From an uncultured bacterium (GTDB taxonomy: Bacteria; Planctomycetota; Phycisphaerae; Phycisphaerales; SM1A02): a DNA stretch of 7,326 nt. Positions 7,012 to 7,326 of this stretch are shown here, piece after piece (the first letter of the stretch is position 1; each line of letters opens with the position of its first letter). The DNA is taken from contig CAIPQY010000119.1 in assembly GCA_903867275.1 (NCBI GenBank), positions 1 to 7,326 on the forward strand. The letters are read 5' to 3'. The position numbers were made by a program, and so were the translations under genes. The notes beneath the pieces were generated by a model, which saw nothing but the letters and a program-made list of their open reading frames with translations, did no database searches and had not been told where the DNA came from.

Positions 7012-7326
7012 TCAGCTGGTGAACAGAAGCAGCAGGAAGGCGATGTCGCCCGAATCCACCGCGCCGGACCGGTCGAGATCCGACGCACATCCGCCGCATG
7101 GACCGAAGTCGAGCAGCAGCACCGCCAGGTCCGCCGCGCCCACCACCCCGTCGCCGTCGAGGTCGCCCTCGAGCGCGGACGGGCACACGATCTCGGTCAC
7201 CGCGATGTCGTCGACGCCGGCTTCCACCACGGAGCCGGTGCCGAGGTCGCGGGCGATGAAGCGCAGCTTGATCGTGCCCGCGGTGGGCGTGACGAAATCG
7301 AGCACGCGGAACTTCTTCTGCACCCA
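7012..7326 (-). CDS. C-terminus of a secreted protein with paired dockerin-like EF-hand repeats (5' partial)
   Basis: The last 104 residues of a larger protein whose start lies beyond the right edge; the codon before the GTG at 7323 is an in-frame TGG, so that GTG is internal. Residues 1-48 (KKFRVLDFVTP, KLRFIARDLGTGSVVEAGVD) look like the end of a beta-sandwich domain that often ends exported planctomycete enzymes. Then come two calcium-loop repeats: DLDGDGVVGAAD (55-66; Asp55, 57, 59, 66) and DLDRSGAVDSGD (83-94; Asp83, 85, Ser87, Asp94), each followed by a leucine-rich helix and separated by CGGC (77-80). This is the dockerin type I layout. In planctomycetes such tails are common on extracellular proteins, with no cellulosome known. 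The identity of the main domain cannot be told from this fragment. It is the first visible gene of the three-gene minus-strand group. Confidence 0.85.
   Translation of the reverse strand, partial: WVQKKFRVLDFVTPTAGTIKLRFIARDLGTGSVVEAGVDDIAVTEIVCPSALEGDLDGDGVVGAADLAVLLLDFGPCGGCASDLDRSGAVDSGDIAFLLLLFTS

Noticed and set aside
7005..7088. 28-residue N-terminal extension of the SUMF1-fold protein
   Set aside because: It would bury the signal peptide and overlap the dockerin-repeat coding region.
1..7326. CRISPR arrays, tRNA or rRNA genes, insertion sequences, riboswitches and promoters
   Set aside because: No repeated spacer pattern, tRNA-like fold, transposase or terminal repeats were seen, and real genes fill almost the whole window, leaving no room for operon promoters.

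Overview
The window is GC-rich, densely coding bacterial DNA that most resembles a planctomycete, probably of the Phycisphaerae type. Three minus-strand genes point there together: a secreted protein ending in paired dockerin-like EF-hand repeats, a secreted sulfatase-modifying-factor (SUMF1) fold protein, and a Tat-exported Gfo/Idh/MocA oxidoreductase. The assignment rests on gene style only; no rRNA or marker gene is present.

Left block (plus strand, 1-4988): the end of an operon in which each gene overlaps the next by exactly 4 nt (GTGA, ATGA, GTGA). It contains the C-terminal part of a CheA kinase fused to a receiver domain, a CheB methylesterase, a response regulator carrying a PP2C/SpoIIE-type phosphatase, and an ApbE-type FMN transferase. 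The kinase and CheB resemble WspE and WspF, and the response regulator's receiver and helical stalk closely resemble WspR, the diguanylate cyclase of the Pseudomonas Wsp surface-sensing system. Here the GGDEF output domain is absent and an RsbU-like phosphatase stands in its place. The inferred circuit is: array signal, then WspE-like kinase, then phosphorylation of CheB (adaptation) and of the phosphatase regulator (output), with the phosphatase probably acting on a phosphorylated STAS anti-anti-sigma protein rather than making c-di-GMP. The receptor, CheW, CheR and STAS partners would lie outside the window. The ApbE gene is translationally chained to this operon, but its link to signalling is unknown.

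Right block (minus strand, 7326 down to 4888): the C-terminus of a dockerin-repeat protein, then a SUMF1-fold protein 7 nt later, then the Tat-signal Gfo/Idh/MocA protein, which overlaps the SUMF1 gene by 4 nt (ATGA). All three are predicted to be exported. The two blocks converge and their terminal genes overlap tail-to-tail by 101 bp (4888-4988).

No stretch over 300 bases lacks a gene; the longest non-coding gap is 7 nt. I saw no tRNA, rRNA, CRISPR array, insertion sequence or convincing promoter.
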